A DNA stretch of 35,935 bases from contig CALGZA010000048.1 of assembly GCA_937934595.1 (NCBI GenBank), forward strand, positions 1 to 35,935, read 5' to 3'. This document shows, piece after piece, positions 16,861-25,572 of this stretch. Numbering within the stretch: the first letter of the stretch is position 1; the number at the start of each line of letters is the position of its first letter. The DNA is from an uncultured Verrucomicrobiales bacterium. GTDB lineage: Bacteria > Verrucomicrobiota > Verrucomicrobiia > Verrucomicrobiales > Akkermansiaceae. The notes under the pieces were generated by a model. The model did not search any database. It was not told the DNA's origin and was given only the letters and a program-made list of their open reading frames with translations. A program made the translations under genes and the position numbers.

Positions 16861-19800
16861 ATGAAACACCAACCTACAAAAAAAATTGGCATCAACACTT
16901 ATTTATGTCATAAACCACAAATGTGTTTAAATGCTTTAAAAAAAATCACTCATAAATCAGCTTACTTAGCGCTCCTCACCCTATCAGTGTTTCAATTCAC
17001 TCATGCAGCCAATCCTGACTTAACAGCCACAGGCATCATCAATCAATTGAAAAACGATACCGAAGAAACATTCTTCCCTCGCTACATCGACACCTTCAAC
17101 CTCGGCCCCACTGGCCTCCGCGGATGGTTCCCTCTAGAAGACACTGATAACCCTGGAGCAAACAGACACTCACACATCAGCCGCCAAATCCTAGTTACCC
17201 ATGTCGGAGACAACACTCCCGCCGCCACTATATTTCAAGTAGATGACGTTATCCTTGGCGTATCTTGGGGAAATAATACGAGCGTCACTAACTTTACCAA
17301 AGACGCCAGAGTCTCCTTCGGTGAAGCCATCGGAGAAGCAGAAAAAAACGCTAATGGAGGCATCCTCAGAATCAAACGCTGGCGTGCAGGTAACACCTCT
17401 ACTGTCCAGCTCACTCTCCCCATCATGGGCGAATACGCTACAACCGCACCATACAACTGCCCAAAGTCTGCAAACATCCTCCAAAAAGCATACAATATCA
17501 TCGATGCCCTACCCGCTAGAAACGGATGGACCGGAGCCATCGAAGGACTCGCCATGCTTTCCACTGGCGAAAATCGCTTTAATGAAAAAATCAAAGCAAT
17601 AGCATCCATCATCTCCCAAGAACAAATAGCTTTAGAAGACGGATTCTCTACATGGGATGCCGCCTATGAACTCCTTTTCCTCTCAGAATACTATCTCATC
17701 ACATCGGACGCAGCCGTTCTTCCCGCCATCAAGCGCTACACCACAGCTCTCAGTAATGCACAAGGAATCAACGGAACATACGGCCACAACAGTTCACTTC
17801 CAAACGACGACGGCTCCCCAAACGGACCAGTCCCATGGTACGGACCGATGAACAATGCCGGCATAATTGCAAACTTGTCACTAGTCGTCAGCAAAAAAGC
17901 TATCGAAGCCAGCGGCGAAACCGTCAACAAAATAGTCACAGACGCCATCAAAAGAGGTAACGACTTTTTCCGCTCCTACGTTAACAAAGGAAGCATCCCA
18001 TACGGTGAACATGAACCCCATCACGGGCGCGACAACAACGGCAAGCAAGGCTCTGCTGCCGTGTTCTATGCCCTCCTTGGAAACCAAAAAGAAGCCCAAG
18101 AAGCATACGCCAGATGGTGCATATCTACATTTATTTACGAAGAAAAAGGACACACCGGCTTCGCATTCAGCTACATCTGGACCATGCTCGGCGCCCATAC
18201 CGCTGGCGATGCCGCAGGATCAAGTTACTTCAATGAAGTCAAATGGAATAGAGACATATCACGCAGACCAGATGGATCATTCTCCTATGATGAAGTCGAA
18301 AATGAACAACTAGCAGATCACACTCCAGCCGATGGCAGCCTAAACTACTGGGAAAAACTTCGCTACTACGACCTAGACGCCACAGCTATGTTCATTCTCC
18401 AATATGCCGCCCCTAAGAAAAAACTCCTCATCACAGGAAGAAATGGCTTTAACGGATCTACAATAGACGCCAACAAAATCGCAAACTCACTTTGGGCTGC
18501 TACTTCCCCATACCTCATGGAATCCGCAACCACAACAGAACTTCTAGACCATCTTAATGACTTCGATCCCTTGGTCCGCCAAGGAGCCGCCGCAGAATTA
18601 GGTGAGAGAACTTCAGAGCATCTCACCATTAAAGACTCTCTTATCAGCATGTCAAAAAACATGAACGACACCAATGCCCGTGCCGGCGCATGTTCAGCAC
18701 TTGCTTTCATCGGTCGTAACGATGCCGCAGCAGCTCTAGGAGAACGCCTTCAAGACCAAGACCCATGGGTAAGAACAATGGCAGCAAAAGCCCTATCCAC
18801 TATGGCTAAAGAAGGACATACCCAGCAAGCAAGCTCCCAAATATCAGCCCTTGCTAACGCCCTCATCAATAACATCCCAGCCAACGGCCAACCCCTCACA
18901 AACGACCCCCTTCAGTTCTCTAACGCAAAAATCGCCGAAACCCTATTCGCCACCATCGAATTCCGTGACGATATTAAAGCACTGCCTAAAAACATCTACC
19001 ACCAAGCACTTAAAACAGCACTGCAATTACCAGCGGGCGGACAACTTTATAAAATCGCACCCTTCATCAGAAATCAATTAACCCTAGCAGACACAAAACA
19101 AATCGCCCCAGACCTAGTCAAAGTAATTAAAAATAGAACATCTTCAGATCAATTCTTCAGCGTTCATATTCGTAGAGCAGGTCTAGCAGCTCTGGCAAAA
19201 TACCGCATTGAAGAAGGCATCCCACTCGCTCTTCTCCTTCAAGAACAAACCTGGGACTTAATGACAGATAACCCATTCACATTCGATGAAAACTCTCCAT
19301 ACTTCGAATTAGACAACTACATAGAACCTATAGCCATCCTCAGAGATCAATACGGCACTTCAGCTAAAGACACCATTCCCACTCTAGAAAAATGGCTAGC
19401 AGTCGATAACTTCGACCTCGCAGACAATGAAATAAATTCTGTCAAAACTCACATCAATGCCGCCCTTGCAGTCCTCAGAGGTAACTCGCCTTCTCCAAAT
19501 CTAGAATTCTTCAAAACAGTCTCCATCCAGTCAATCATTCCTACAGGAGCAAACTCAGCTAAACTAACCGCGCAATCAAACGATCTTGACGCCGGCTCAC
19601 ACCGCTACATTTGGAAAAAAATCAACGGCCCAGGAAATATCACTTTCTCATCAAACAATAACCCCAACAGCAAAATCACAACGGCTCAATTCAGCAAACC
19701 TGGAACCTACACCATCGAAGTAGGCGTAGTAGACAATGATATCCTTAACAAATCCGTATGGACTGATACGCAGCTCGGATACATAGACTTCAAAACCTAT

Positions 19801-20271
19801 GAAAGCAACATAGGCATGGTCAAATCAGCCCCAAAAACCATTACCTTCAACACTTCTGCATATCAGTCATGGGCTACAGACCCCACTCTAGGACTCACCT
19901 CAGGCATCAATGATGGGTTCCAGCAAGACCCTGATGGAGACGGCGTTCCAAATCTCATCGAATTCGCTACCGGAAACTCCCCTATAAGCCCTTCAAACCA
20001 AATCCTAACATTCTCTGTAGTAGACTCAACTACCGCTTCAGTAGAATTCAAAAGAAACCCAGAAGCCGTATCTAACGACTTCTCCATCATACTAGAACAC
20101 AGCAACGATTTAGAAAGCTGGAGCCAAATACCCATCCCACCAACAACCCTTGAACCAGTCGAAATCACAACCGGAACCAGCATTGACACTATCAAAGTAT
20201 CCATACCCCATAACGGCATAAAGAGCTTCGCCAGATTAAGAGTCACATCTAACAATATATCATCTAACTAA
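16861..20271 (+). CDS. large secreted PDZ-like / alpha-toroid / HEAT / PKD-like protein (DUF6288-like)
   Basis: A secreted protein of up to 1136 residues. The signal ends near 'FQFTHA' at about 49; starting at Met21 (16921) would give a more normal signal length. After 'NLGPTGLRGWF' (80-90) comes a PDZ-like domain (about 108-190) with 'QILVTHVGDNTPAA...FQVDDVILGV'. About 200-530 is an alpha/alpha-toroid-like region with 'GWTGAIEGLAML' and 'HHGRDNNGKQGSAAVFYALLG'. HEAT-type repeats follow (about 545-700; 'DPLVRQGAAAELGER', 'DPWVRTMAAKALSTM'), then a PKD-like domain (about 890-975) and a C-terminal module with 'DPDGDGVPNLIEF' near 1023 and 'SFARLRV'. The first part resembles Verrucomicrobia/Planctomycetes DUF6288 proteins from memory. 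Catalytic function is unknown. Strand skew is weaker than in neighbours. Confidence 0.75.
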   Translation: MKHQPTKKIGINTYLCHKPQMCLNALKKITHKSAYLALLTLSVFQFTHAANPDLTATGIINQLKNDTEETFFPRYIDTFNLGPTGLRGWFPLEDTDNPGANRHSHISRQILVTHVGDNTPAATIFQVDDVILGVSWGNNTSVTNFTKDARVSFGEAIGEAEKNANGGILRIKRWRAGNTSTVQLTLPIMGEYATTAPYNCPKSANILQKAYNIIDALPARNGWTGAIEGLAMLSTGENRFNEKIKAIASIISQEQIALEDGFSTWDAAYELLFLSEYYLITSDAAVLPAIKRYTTALSNAQGINGTYGHNSSLPNDDGSPNGPVPWYGPMNNAGIIANLSLVVSKKAIEASGETVNKIVTDAIKRGNDFFRSYVNKGSIPYGEHEPHHGRDNNGKQGSAAVFYALLGNQKEAQEAYARWCISTFIYEEKGHTGFAFSYIWTMLGAHTAGDAAGSSYFNEVKWNRDISRRPDGSFSYDEVENEQLADHTPADGSLNYWEKLRYYDLDATAMFILQYAAPKKKLLITGRNGFNGSTIDANKIANSLWAATSPYLMESATTTELLDHLNDFDPLVRQGAAAELGERTSEHLTIKDSLISMSKNMNDTNARAGACSALAFIGRNDAAAALGERLQDQDPWVRTMAAKALSTMAKEGHTQQASSQISALANALINNIPANGQPLTNDPLQFSNAKIAETLFATIEFRDDIKALPKNIYHQALKTALQLPAGGQLYKIAPFIRNQLTLADTKQIAPDLVKVIKNRTSSDQFFSVHIRRAGLAALAKYRIEEGIPLALLLQEQTWDLMTDNPFTFDENSPYFELDNYIEPIAILRDQYGTSAKDTIPTLEKWLAVDNFDLADNEINSVKTHINAALAVLRGNSPSPNLEFFKTVSIQSIIPTGANSAKLTAQSNDLDAGSHRYIWKKINGPGNITFSSNNNPNSKITTAQFSKPGTYTIEVGVVDNDILNKSVWTDTQLGYIDFKTYESNIGMVKSAPKTITFNTSAYQSWATDPTLGLTSGINDGFQQDPDGDGVPNLIEFATGNSPISPSNQILTFSVVDSTTASVEFKRNPEAVSNDFSIILEHSNDLESWSQIPIPPTTLEPVEITTGTSIDTIKVSIPHNGIKSFARLRVTSNNISSN

Positions 20272-20298
20272 AAAAAACCTAATAACAGCACAAAAATA

Positions 20299-21765
20299 CT
20301 AGTCGTTCTGGGACCTCTTTAAACACCGCCCACGTGGCTCATCCCCCTGGTGTAGCACAACATCCGAATGCAGAAATCGTGCAGCCTCTGCACTATCTCT
20401 CACCTTAACCGCACTACGCGCTAACATCCCCACTTCAAAATCCCTCAGCACACAGCCCCTCAACCCCCTCTCCCTCCACTCTACCCCTGGAGCACACCCC
20501 TTAGTTATCCCACGTGCCAAAGCCAATGCATCCAACAGCGCCTGATTCGCACCCTGCCCCTTAAATGGACTCATCGGGTGCGCAGCATCACCAATAAGCG
20601 TCACATCACCACCACTCTCTAACATCTCAGGATCCAATAGCTCCCTATCATAAACAGGATATCCAGTTATATCATCAGGATGAGTTGCTACCATAATAGC
20701 AGGAACCGGATCATGCCACCTAGTCCTCCGGCAAGCCTCCTCTCGTAGCGCTTCAGCACCCTCAGAACTCAGAGCCTTAGCATCTTCCTCAGACATTGGA
20801 AAACTCAACTGCCACATCACAGAATCAGCATCATAAGGCATCATATAAATCCTCTCATGCCCATTCACCGTCTGAAATACTGTGGCTGAATCTAATAAAT
20901 CACTCTCCACGCCAACTAAACGCTCTAAAGGACATATCCCTAAAATAACTATACAACCAAGATATTTCAGTGGAGACACCTCCTCACCTATCAGACCCCT
21001 CCTCACCACACTACGTATCCCATCAGCACCAACCAGTAAATCAGCATCAAAATGCTTCACCTCACCACCCACCTCGAAACGTAAATTCATCCCACCACTC
21101 TCCAATCTCTCATACCCTAAAAACTGATGCCCCCACTTCACCTCGTCATGCCCTCCTAACTGCTCTAAAACAGACATACGCAAAGACTGCCTCGCTATAT
21201 GAACATTCGTCCTCTTTGGAGGACTCTTGTCATTCGATCTTAACCATTTTCTTATTCCCCACTCACCTATCACATTCCCATCAGTCGTATGCACAATATG
21301 ACGCGTAGAAATAACTCCACCCTCTAAAGAATACACACCCAAGCCCTCTATTGCCTTACTAGCCTGCTGCAATGTCAGCCCATAACCCTGCGACCGTGCA
21401 GCAAACCCCTCATCTCGCTCAAATAATCGAAACGGTATTCCGCGGTGAAAACACGCAACAGCCAAAGCCATCCCCCCTATACCCCCACCAATTATGGCCA
21501 CCATTGGATACATAGCACTATCCACCTCAGGATAACTTTCTGCACGCCTTAACCCAGATCCATCACAGCTCATACATGGATCCATATGCAGAAGCGGTGG
21601 GTTCGGAGCCACAGCACACTCATCCTCACTATTTTCAAATGCCACCATCGCTCGCTCATAACGGACCCTAACCTTCTTTGACAGCCCCCTACTCTTCCGC
21701 CCCTGCCCACGACAATCCAGACAGGTCGACCAATATACTTTTTCAGCGTTATACTCTTCCTCCAC
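20299..21765 (-). CDS. FAD-dependent monooxygenase with N-terminal DnaJ-like zinc-ribbon motif
   Basis: A 488-residue protein. Residues 88-488 form an aromatic-ring-hydroxylase-type FAD monooxygenase, with the Rossmann 'IGGGIGGMALA' at 92-102, 'LVGADGIRSVVRR' (FAD/NADPH-binding DG motif) and 'LIGDAAHPMSPFKGQGANQALLDAL'. The first 80 residues are unusual: two CxxCxGxG-type motifs, 'CLDCRGQG' (C15, C18) and 'CMSCDGSG' (C64, C67), as in DnaJ cysteine-rich domains, could form one zinc site. An internal Met at residue 85 could start a plain monooxygenase, but the Cys motifs are too regular to be chance and share the reading frame. The substrate is unknown. It stands alone, convergent with the large secreted protein gene. 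Confidence 0.82.
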   Translation of the reverse strand: MEEEYNAEKVYWSTCLDCRGQGRKSRGLSKKVRVRYERAMVAFENSEDECAVAPNPPLLHMDPCMSCDGSGLRRAESYPEVDSAMYPMVAIIGGGIGGMALAVACFHRGIPFRLFERDEGFAARSQGYGLTLQQASKAIEGLGVYSLEGGVISTRHIVHTTDGNVIGEWGIRKWLRSNDKSPPKRTNVHIARQSLRMSVLEQLGGHDEVKWGHQFLGYERLESGGMNLRFEVGGEVKHFDADLLVGADGIRSVVRRGLIGEEVSPLKYLGCIVILGICPLERLVGVESDLLDSATVFQTVNGHERIYMMPYDADSVMWQLSFPMSEEDAKALSSEGAEALREEACRRTRWHDPVPAIMVATHPDDITGYPVYDRELLDPEMLESGGDVTLIGDAAHPMSPFKGQGANQALLDALALARGITKGCAPGVEWRERGLRGCVLRDFEVGMLARSAVKVRDSAEAARFLHSDVVLHQGDEPRGRCLKRSQND

Positions 21766-21823
21766 TTCAGTTTAGTATCATATATAAAACCCAACTACAC
21801 ACTAATAACCAACATGATAGAGC

Positions 21824-21898
21824 TGGTAGGCTCACTAGGGATCGAACCTAGATCTACGGTTCCGGAAACCGTCGTTCTATCCATTGAACTATGAACCC
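21824..21898 (-). tRNA. tRNA-Arg(CCG)
   Basis: A 75-base cloverleaf on the minus strand. The acceptor GGGTTCA pairs with TGAGCCT (two G-U pairs), followed by discriminator A and an encoded CCA. The D stem is GTTC/GAAC, the anticodon stem ACGGT/ACCGT encloses loop TTCCGGA with anticodon CCG, and the T arm is CTAGG-TTCGATC-CCTAG. Confidence 0.95.
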
Positions 21899-21935
21899 AT
21901 TATTAGCGTTGCGCTGTCACAAAGAACCTTTAGCA

Positions 21936-23066
21936 CTAATGTTTAGATTTTGCCACCTTAGAAACAAATTTATTCATCTCCTCCTCCCTCGCCTCTATAC
22001 ACTCAACAAGTTTCAACTGTGTTCGGCATCGCACCAAGTTATGATCATCATACTCAGTCTTAAAATAAACATCTCCCTCAAGGTAATCCGTTAAAAATCG
22101 AATCCCCACCTCCAACGTCATCAACTTACCTCCAGTAACCAAATTATCTATCTCCAATGGCGTCAAACAATCACATCCATCAATATAACCCTCAGCAATA
22201 GCCTCAAACATAGACATCCGCATCTCTACCTTACTCAAATCCTTCTCATCCTCCTCAGCAGGTGAGGTCGCTGTCCTTACCAAATCACCAAAATCATACA
22301 ACGACAACCCAGGCATCACTGTATCCAGATCAATCACACAGACAGCCTCATCCGTCTCAGAATCCATCATCACATTATTAAGCTTAGTATCATTATGCGT
22401 CACTCGCATAGGAAGCTTCCCAGCTTGAGCCAACTTCACCAAATGATTACACAACCCCTCTCGCTTCCTAATAAAATCAACCTCAGCTGAAACATTACTC
22501 AACCTACCCTGCGGATCCTCACTCACCACCTCCATCAACCTCGCATAACGCTTCGGCGTATTATGAAAGTCAGGAATCGTCTCCGTCACCTCCTCAATAG
22601 GTAAATCCTCTACCAAGTCCTGAAAAGAACCAAACGCCTTTGCCGCCTGATACGCCTGCCTACTATTTTCCACCACATCATAAGTATGGCAGTTCTCTAT
22701 ATAATTGTAACAACGCCACACCCCACCATCCCCATCATAAGCAAATGATCTCCCACCTCTAGCCGGATATATATTCAACGTCTGACCACCCAAGTCCTTC
22801 TTAACACGTAATACCTTCCAGTTAATATGACGCGTCACCGCCTCCACATTTCGCATCACCTGTAACGGATCCTTAAAAACATACTCATTTATCCGCTGTA
22901 AAATATAACGTGAACGCTTTCCACTCTTAGACTCATACACAGCCATATACGTATTATTAATATGACCACTGTTAATCTCTATCCCCTCAACAAATTCACC
23001 AGCAATAGCAAATTCATGGCTGATTGCCTTTATCATCTCTTGGTTCTGTTCACTGGGATAGGTCAT
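21936..23066 (-). CDS. APH-fold sugar kinase, N-acetylhexosamine 1-kinase-like
   Basis: A 376-residue aminoglycoside-phosphotransferase-fold kinase. The catalytic 'THNDTKLNNVMMD' at 223-235 (base D226) and metal-binding 'VIDLDTVMPG' at 244-253 followed by 'YDFGD' match NahK-type N-acetylhexosamine 1-kinases and the 'mucin desulfatase' group. The N-terminal 'SGHINNTY' at 33-40 is the ATP-binding strand-turn, and 'YILQRIN' at 54-60 also fits. It probably makes a sugar 1-phosphate from HexNAc, which would suit glycan scavenging, but other small substrates are possible. It lies 128 bases downstream of the SufR-like regulator on the same strand. Confidence 0.78.
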   Translation of the reverse strand: MTYPSEQNQEMIKAISHEFAIAGEFVEGIEINSGHINNTYMAVYESKSGKRSRYILQRINEYVFKDPLQVMRNVEAVTRHINWKVLRVKKDLGGQTLNIYPARGGRSFAYDGDGGVWRCYNYIENCHTYDVVENSRQAYQAAKAFGSFQDLVEDLPIEEVTETIPDFHNTPKRYARLMEVVSEDPQGRLSNVSAEVDFIRKREGLCNHLVKLAQAGKLPMRVTHNDTKLNNVMMDSETDEAVCVIDLDTVMPGLSLYDFGDLVRTATSPAEEDEKDLSKVEMRMSMFEAIAEGYIDGCDCLTPLEIDNLVTGGKLMTLEVGIRFLTDYLEGDVYFKTEYDDHNLVRCRTQLKLVECIEAREEEMNKFVSKVAKSKH

Positions 23067-23194
23067 AGATTCTTTAGTTAAATAAATTCGCTTAAAAGCA
23101 GTTAAAAATTTTGTTTAGATATATGAACTAACATACAAAATCCAATAGGCAAACCGGAAATTGACTAATAATCTAACACCTATCTAAAAACACT

Positions 23195-23848
23195 CTACCC
23201 CAATGTCCCTATCTGATAAATAACCATCGTCCCACCCTTTTCCAACTCCACCTCCTGACGCTTCACTTTACTACCTAACAGCTGCTCCATCATCCGTATC
23301 TCCTGAGTGATCAAATTAGGATACTTCGCAAAAAGATCATCAAACGGGTTGTGATACTCCTCTATCCGGAAACCATAATCCACATCATATTTACAACGAC
23401 TAAAACAACCAGACTTATCCCTTAAATCAGCCAACCTCGTCGCCTTCTCCACCAAGGACTTACCCTTATTTATAGCAACCGCCCACTCATCTCTCTGCTT
23501 CTCAAAATGATGAAAAAAAATCTTCTCCGGAGAACTCTCACCAAAAAACTCCTGCATCCCCTCCAATACATTCAAAATCAACCCAGACCCAGGCTGCGGA
23601 AATAAACCATCACACTTAGACGTCAGCATATACAGCTTCTCTGGCCTCCCCACACCACCCCGAGGAACTCGCCATGTCTTAAGGTAACCCATCACCTCTA
23701 ACTTCTGGCAGTGCTGCTTCACACCCATATAGCTCATCTCAAGCTCACGCGCTAAATCAGCCACAGCCACACCACGAGACTTCTTTATCGCCTCTATAAT
23801 ATTAAGTAACTGCGGCTTCGAAAGCTCTCTAAATGCCTCATCAAACAT
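23195..23848 (-). CDS. SufR-like winged-helix regulator lacking canonical cluster cysteines
   Basis: A 217-residue regulator with an N-terminal winged helix ('GVAVADLARELEMSYMGVKQHCQKLEVMGYL' region, about 26-56, then 'RGGVGRPEKLYMLT'). This is the DeoR/ArsR-like arrangement of SufR family repressors. The C-terminal part, 'FRIEEYHNPFDDLFAKYPNL...EIRMMEQLLG' (160-192), aligns by eye with the SufR Fe-S region. However, His/Asn stand where the 'NCP' cysteine is expected, and 'GGTMVIYQIG' lacks the late cysteine; only C148 and C152 are nearby. It may bind another ligand or no cluster. It lies 27 bases after purH and is probably cotranscribed with it. Confidence 0.68.
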   Translation of the reverse strand: MFDEAFRELSKPQLLNIIEAIKKSRGVAVADLARELEMSYMGVKQHCQKLEVMGYLKTWRVPRGGVGRPEKLYMLTSKCDGLFPQPGSGLILNVLEGMQEFFGESSPEKIFFHHFEKQRDEWAVAINKGKSLVEKATRLADLRDKSGCFSRCKYDVDYGFRIEEYHNPFDDLFAKYPNLITQEIRMMEQLLGSKVKRQEVELEKGGTMVIYQIGTLG

Positions 23849-23875
23849 AGCCTATTAAGCAACAAAAATCACCCA

Positions 23876-25420
23876 CTAATGCCTAAAATGCCTATGTCCC
23901 GTAAAGACCATCGCTATTCCAGCTGCATCAGCAGCCGCTATCACCTCTTCATCTCGTATAGAGCCACCAGGCTGAATGCAAGCCGTTGCTCCAGCTTTAA
24001 TAGCCGCATCAAGACCATCAGCAAATGGGAACAAACCATCAGATGCCAAAACACTTCCCTCCAGCGAAAGCCCAGCCTCATCAGCCTTCCATACAGCCAG
24101 CTTAGATGAATCAACTCGACTCATCTGCCCAGCACCAATGCCCAATGTCCTATCAGCCTTAGCATACACAATCGCATTAGACTTCACGTGCTTCACTACT
24201 CTCCAAGCAAATCTCATCGCCCTCATCTCCTCCTCAGTTGGTGGACGCTTAGTCACCACCTTAGACTCTAAATCATCCAGACCCAATGCCGTATGATCCC
24301 TATCCATCACCATTATACCACCCGGAGCAGACTTCAATACAGGCTGCTGCTTCTCTATCGTATATTTCTCCACGTTCATCGTTATCAAACGCAAGTTTTT
24401 CTTCTTCTGCAAGATAGCTCTGGCCTCAGCCTCATACGAAGGCGCAATAATTACATCGGTAAAAATCTCACTAATAACACGCGCCAAGTTCTCAGATAAA
24501 GGCCTATTACAAACTATCACTCCTCCAAACGGAGCCTGAGTATCTGTCTCAAATGCATTGTTCCATGCCTTCCTCAAACACTCATCATCCTGACCTATCC
24601 CACACGGATTGGTGTGCTTCAAAATAGCCACTGTCGGCCGAGCAAAATCAAAAATTATATCTGCAGCCGCCTCTATATCTAATATATTCGTATAACTCAG
24701 CTCCTTACCCTGTAACTGACTAAAGCACTCATCAAAGTTCCCATACAAAGTCGCCGCCTGATGCGGATTATCTCCATAACGTAGATTACGCTCAAACGGT
24801 AAAGTCAAAGAAAGCGATGACCTGGAACACTCCGATGCCTGACTCAAATAATTATTGATCGCCCCATCATAAGTCGAAGTTCTAAGAAACACCTTTATCG
24901 CACAAGCCTCCCTAAGCTGAATCGTCGTATCTCCACCATTCGCTGACATCTCCTCTAATACTAGTGAATAATCATTCACATCCACCACAACAGTCACACT
25001 CTTATAATTCTTCGCTGCTGATCTAAGCATCGAAGGCCCTCCTATATCTATATTCTCAATAGCCTCTTCCAAAGTCACTCCTGCCTTAGCTATCGTATCT
25101 TCAAATGGATACAAATTCACCACCACCAAATCAATCTCAGGAATATCATTATCCTTAGCCTGCTGCTGATGATCCTCACTATCCCTCCGCTGTAACAAAC
25201 CACCATGAACCTTCGGATGCAATGTCTTCACCCTACCATCAAAAAGCTCAGGTGCCTCAGTATAAGCAGAAACATCAATCACAGGCAAATCAGCCTCCCT
25301 TAATGCCTTAGCAGTCCCACCAGTCGAAAGTAACTCCACTCCCATCTCATGAAGCCCTGATGCGAAATCAACCAAACCGGTCTTATCTGATACTGAGAGT
25401 AATGCGCGCTTAATAGCCAT
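23876..25420 (-). CDS. purH: bifunctional AICAR transformylase / IMP cyclohydrolase
   Basis: A 514-residue enzyme of full family length that performs the last two steps of IMP synthesis. The cyclohydrolase domain shows 'SDKTGL' at 11-16, 'LSTGGTAKAL' at 31-40, 'DGRVKTLHPKVHGG' at 61-74 and 'IGGPSMLRSAAKN' at 127-138. The transformylase domain shows 'RYGDNPHQ' at 214-221 and 'KHTNPCG' at 268-274 with the catalytic Lys-His pair. The end, 'GGSIRDEEVIAAADAAGIAMVFTGHRHFRH', is typical. No other pur genes are adjacent. Confidence 0.97.
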   Translation of the reverse strand: MAIKRALLSVSDKTGLVDFASGLHEMGVELLSTGGTAKALREADLPVIDVSAYTEAPELFDGRVKTLHPKVHGGLLQRRDSEDHQQQAKDNDIPEIDLVVVNLYPFEDTIAKAGVTLEEAIENIDIGGPSMLRSAAKNYKSVTVVVDVNDYSLVLEEMSANGGDTTIQLREACAIKVFLRTSTYDGAINNYLSQASECSRSSLSLTLPFERNLRYGDNPHQAATLYGNFDECFSQLQGKELSYTNILDIEAAADIIFDFARPTVAILKHTNPCGIGQDDECLRKAWNNAFETDTQAPFGGVIVCNRPLSENLARVISEIFTDVIIAPSYEAEARAILQKKKNLRLITMNVEKYTIEKQQPVLKSAPGGIMVMDRDHTALGLDDLESKVVTKRPPTEEEMRAMRFAWRVVKHVKSNAIVYAKADRTLGIGAGQMSRVDSSKLAVWKADEAGLSLEGSVLASDGLFPFADGLDAAIKAGATACIQPGGSIRDEEVIAAADAAGIAMVFTGHRHFRH

Positions 25421-25572
25421 AATAATGTGTATATAATTTAGTAATGATTGATAATTGAACTGTAACTCTTTGAACCCCCATAAAAATAATCTCTAATGAA
25501 CAAGATCACCCTTCGAGACGATTCTTCGTAGACTGCAGAGTCAGAATGTCTAGCATTGTTTTAAAATAAATA

